Shown: piece by piece, positions 62,901 to 64,000 of the stretch
Layout: each line of letters opens with the position of its first letter
How positions within the stretch are numbered: the first letter of the stretch is position 1
Origin: Caenimonas soli
GTDB lineage: Bacteria > Pseudomonadota > Gammaproteobacteria > Burkholderiales > Burkholderiaceae_C
Reading direction: 5' to 3'
Assembly (NCBI RefSeq): GCF_013155545.1
Contig: NZ_JABJVV010000005.1
Location: 124,001-188,000, forward strand
Length of the DNA: 64,000 nucleotides
Notes under the pieces: model-generated
Database searches by the model: none
Told to the model about the DNA's origin: nothing
Seen by the model: the letters and a program-made list of their open reading frames with translations, nothing else
Made by a program: the position numbers and the translations under genes

Positions 62901-64000
62901 ATGGCGAACGACTTTCTTTTCACCTCCGAATCGGTCTCTGAGGGACACCCCGACAAGGTGGCCGACCAGATCTCCGATGCGATCCTCGACGCGATCTTCA
63001 CGCAGGACCCGCGCAGCCGCGTCGCCGCCGAAACCCTGACCAACACCGGGCTGGTGGTGCTGGCCGGCGAGATCACGACCAACGCCCATGTGGACTACAT
63101 CCAGGTGGCGCGCGACACGATCAAGCGCATCGGCTACGACAACACCGAATACGGCATCGACTACAAGGGTTGCGCCGTGATGGTCTGCTACGACAAGCAG
63201 TCCAACGACATTGCCCAGGGAGTGGACCATGCGAGCGACGACTACCTGAATATCGGCGCCGGTGACCAGGGCCTGATGTTCGGCTATGCCTGCGACGAAA
63301 CGCCGGAACTGATGCCCGCGCCGATCTACTACGCCCACCGGCTGGTGGAACGCCAGGCCCAGCTGCGCAAGGACGGCCGCCTGCCTTTCCTGCGCCCGGA
63401 TGCCAAGAGCCAGGTGACGATGCGCTACGTGGACGGCAAGCCCCACAGCATCGACACCGTCGTGCTGTCCACCCAGCACAGCCCCGAGCAGAGCGACGGC
63501 AAGCACATGCTGCCCTCGTTCAACGAGGCCATCATCGAAGAGATCATCAAGCCGGTGCTCCCCAAGGAATGGCTGAAGGAAACGCGCTTCCTGATCAACC
63601 CGACCGGACGGTTCGTCATCGGCGGTCCGCAGGGCGATTGCGGCCTGACGGGCCGCAAGATCATCGTCGACACCTACGGCGGCGCGTGCCCCCACGGCGG
63701 CGGCGCGTTCTCGGGCAAGGACCCGAGCAAGGTGGACCGTTCGGCTGCCTATGCCGCCCGCTATGTGGCCAAGAACATCGTGGCTGCCGGCATCGCGCGC
63801 CAGTGCCAGATCCAGGTTGCCTACGCGATCGGCGTTGCCAAGCCGATGAACGTGACGGTGTACACCGAGGGCACGGGCGTGATCCCCGATCACAAGATTG
63901 CCGCCCTGGTCCACGAGTATTTCGACCTGCGGCCCAAGGGCATCATCCAGATGCTGGACCTGCTGCGACCGATCTACGAGAAGACCGCGGCCTACGGCCA
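62901..64000 (+). CDS. metK: S-adenosylmethionine synthetase (3' end cut by window)
   Basis: MetK makes SAM from methionine and ATP. At least 366 residues are visible from ATG 62901 ([20 protein letters not shown]), with GGAG nine bases upstream. Motifs present are [12 protein letters not shown] (ATP site), [22 protein letters not shown] and the metal/phosphate loop [19 protein letters not shown]. About 25 more residues should lie beyond the window. An in-frame ATG at 62796 would add 35 residues with no stop between; the chosen start matches the family. Confidence 0.96.
   Translation, partial: MANDFLFTSESVSEGHPDKVADQISDAILDAIFTQDPRSRVAAETLTNTGLVVLAGEITTNAHVDYIQVARDTIKRIGYDNTEYGIDYKGCAVMVCYDKQSNDIAQGVDHASDDYLNIGAGDQGLMFGYACDETPELMPAPIYYAHRLVERQAQLRKDGRLPFLRPDAKSQVTMRYVDGKPHSIDTVVLSTQHSPEQSDGKHMLPSFNEAIIEEIIKPVLPKEWLKETRFLINPTGRFVIGGPQGDCGLTGRKIIVDTYGGACPHGGGAFSGKDPSKVDRSAAYAARYVAKNIVAAGIARQCQIQVAYAIGVAKPMNVTVYTEGTGVIPDHKIAALVHEYFDLRPKGIIQMLDLLRPIYEKTAAYG

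Overview
The window is a 64 kb stretch of GC-rich bacterial chromosome. Gene content and order point to a betaproteobacterium of the order Burkholderiales, most likely Comamonadaceae-like. This placement is inferred from several features seen together: a petABC-sspAB block, the run mlaFED-mlaA-mlaCB / ABC-2 exporter / bolA-murA-hisGDCBHAFIE / hinT-tatABC, a pilMNOPQ-aroKB-dgt block, and System II (ResB/CcsB) cytochrome c maturation. Almost everything is core housekeeping DNA in tightly packed operons with many 1-4 base ATGA, GTGA or TGATG overlaps.

Layout. 1-4425: the end of a peptide/opine-type ABC importer operon (two permeases, two ATPases) closed by a GntR/FCD regulator. 4315-6778: a short accessory segment bounded by an intact tRNA-Thr(TGT) and a 40-base copy of that tRNA's 3' part. 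It carries a flavin oxidase and one possible small gene, and looks like a relic of tRNA-targeted integration. 6820-10978: sspB, sspA and the bc1 complex operon petABC with a plausible promoter. 11047-14536: mscL, pdxA, a Nif3-like gene and a membrane-anchored Deg protease. 14541-24811: tatABC, hinT, a small membrane protein, the complete his operon and murA. 24818-30846: bolA, an ABC-2 exporter and all six mla genes for phospholipid trafficking. 30927-37136: gltBD. 37210-38010: a solo REP-associated tyrosine transposase element with perfect 17-base inverted ends. 38032-42272: an uncharacterised methyltransferase/DUF1415 pair, dgt, aroB and aroK. 42254-44005: a large Ig-like surface lipoprotein lodged between aroK and pilQ. 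44046-49093: pilMNOPQ. 49302-53583: PBP1a, frataxin, lptM-like and lysA. 53525-59442: msrPQ, ccsB-resB and a dihaem cytochrome c. 59534-62765: engB, an alpha/beta hydrolase and two LpxL-type acyltransferases. 62901 to the end: metK, cut by the window.

Functional links inside the window: TatABC can export the Rieske protein and MsrP. ResB/CcsB would attach haem to cytochrome c1 and the c4-type cytochrome. MurA, PBP1a, the Mla system, LptM and the acyltransferases all serve the cell envelope. HisG is the short form, so it should need a HisZ partner that is not encoded here.

No CRISPR array, toxin-antitoxin pair, prophage or recognisable defence island was seen. The most unusual regions are the tRNA-Thr-bounded segment, the solo transposase element and the Ig-like lipoprotein. 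None of them amounts to a demonstrated new system.
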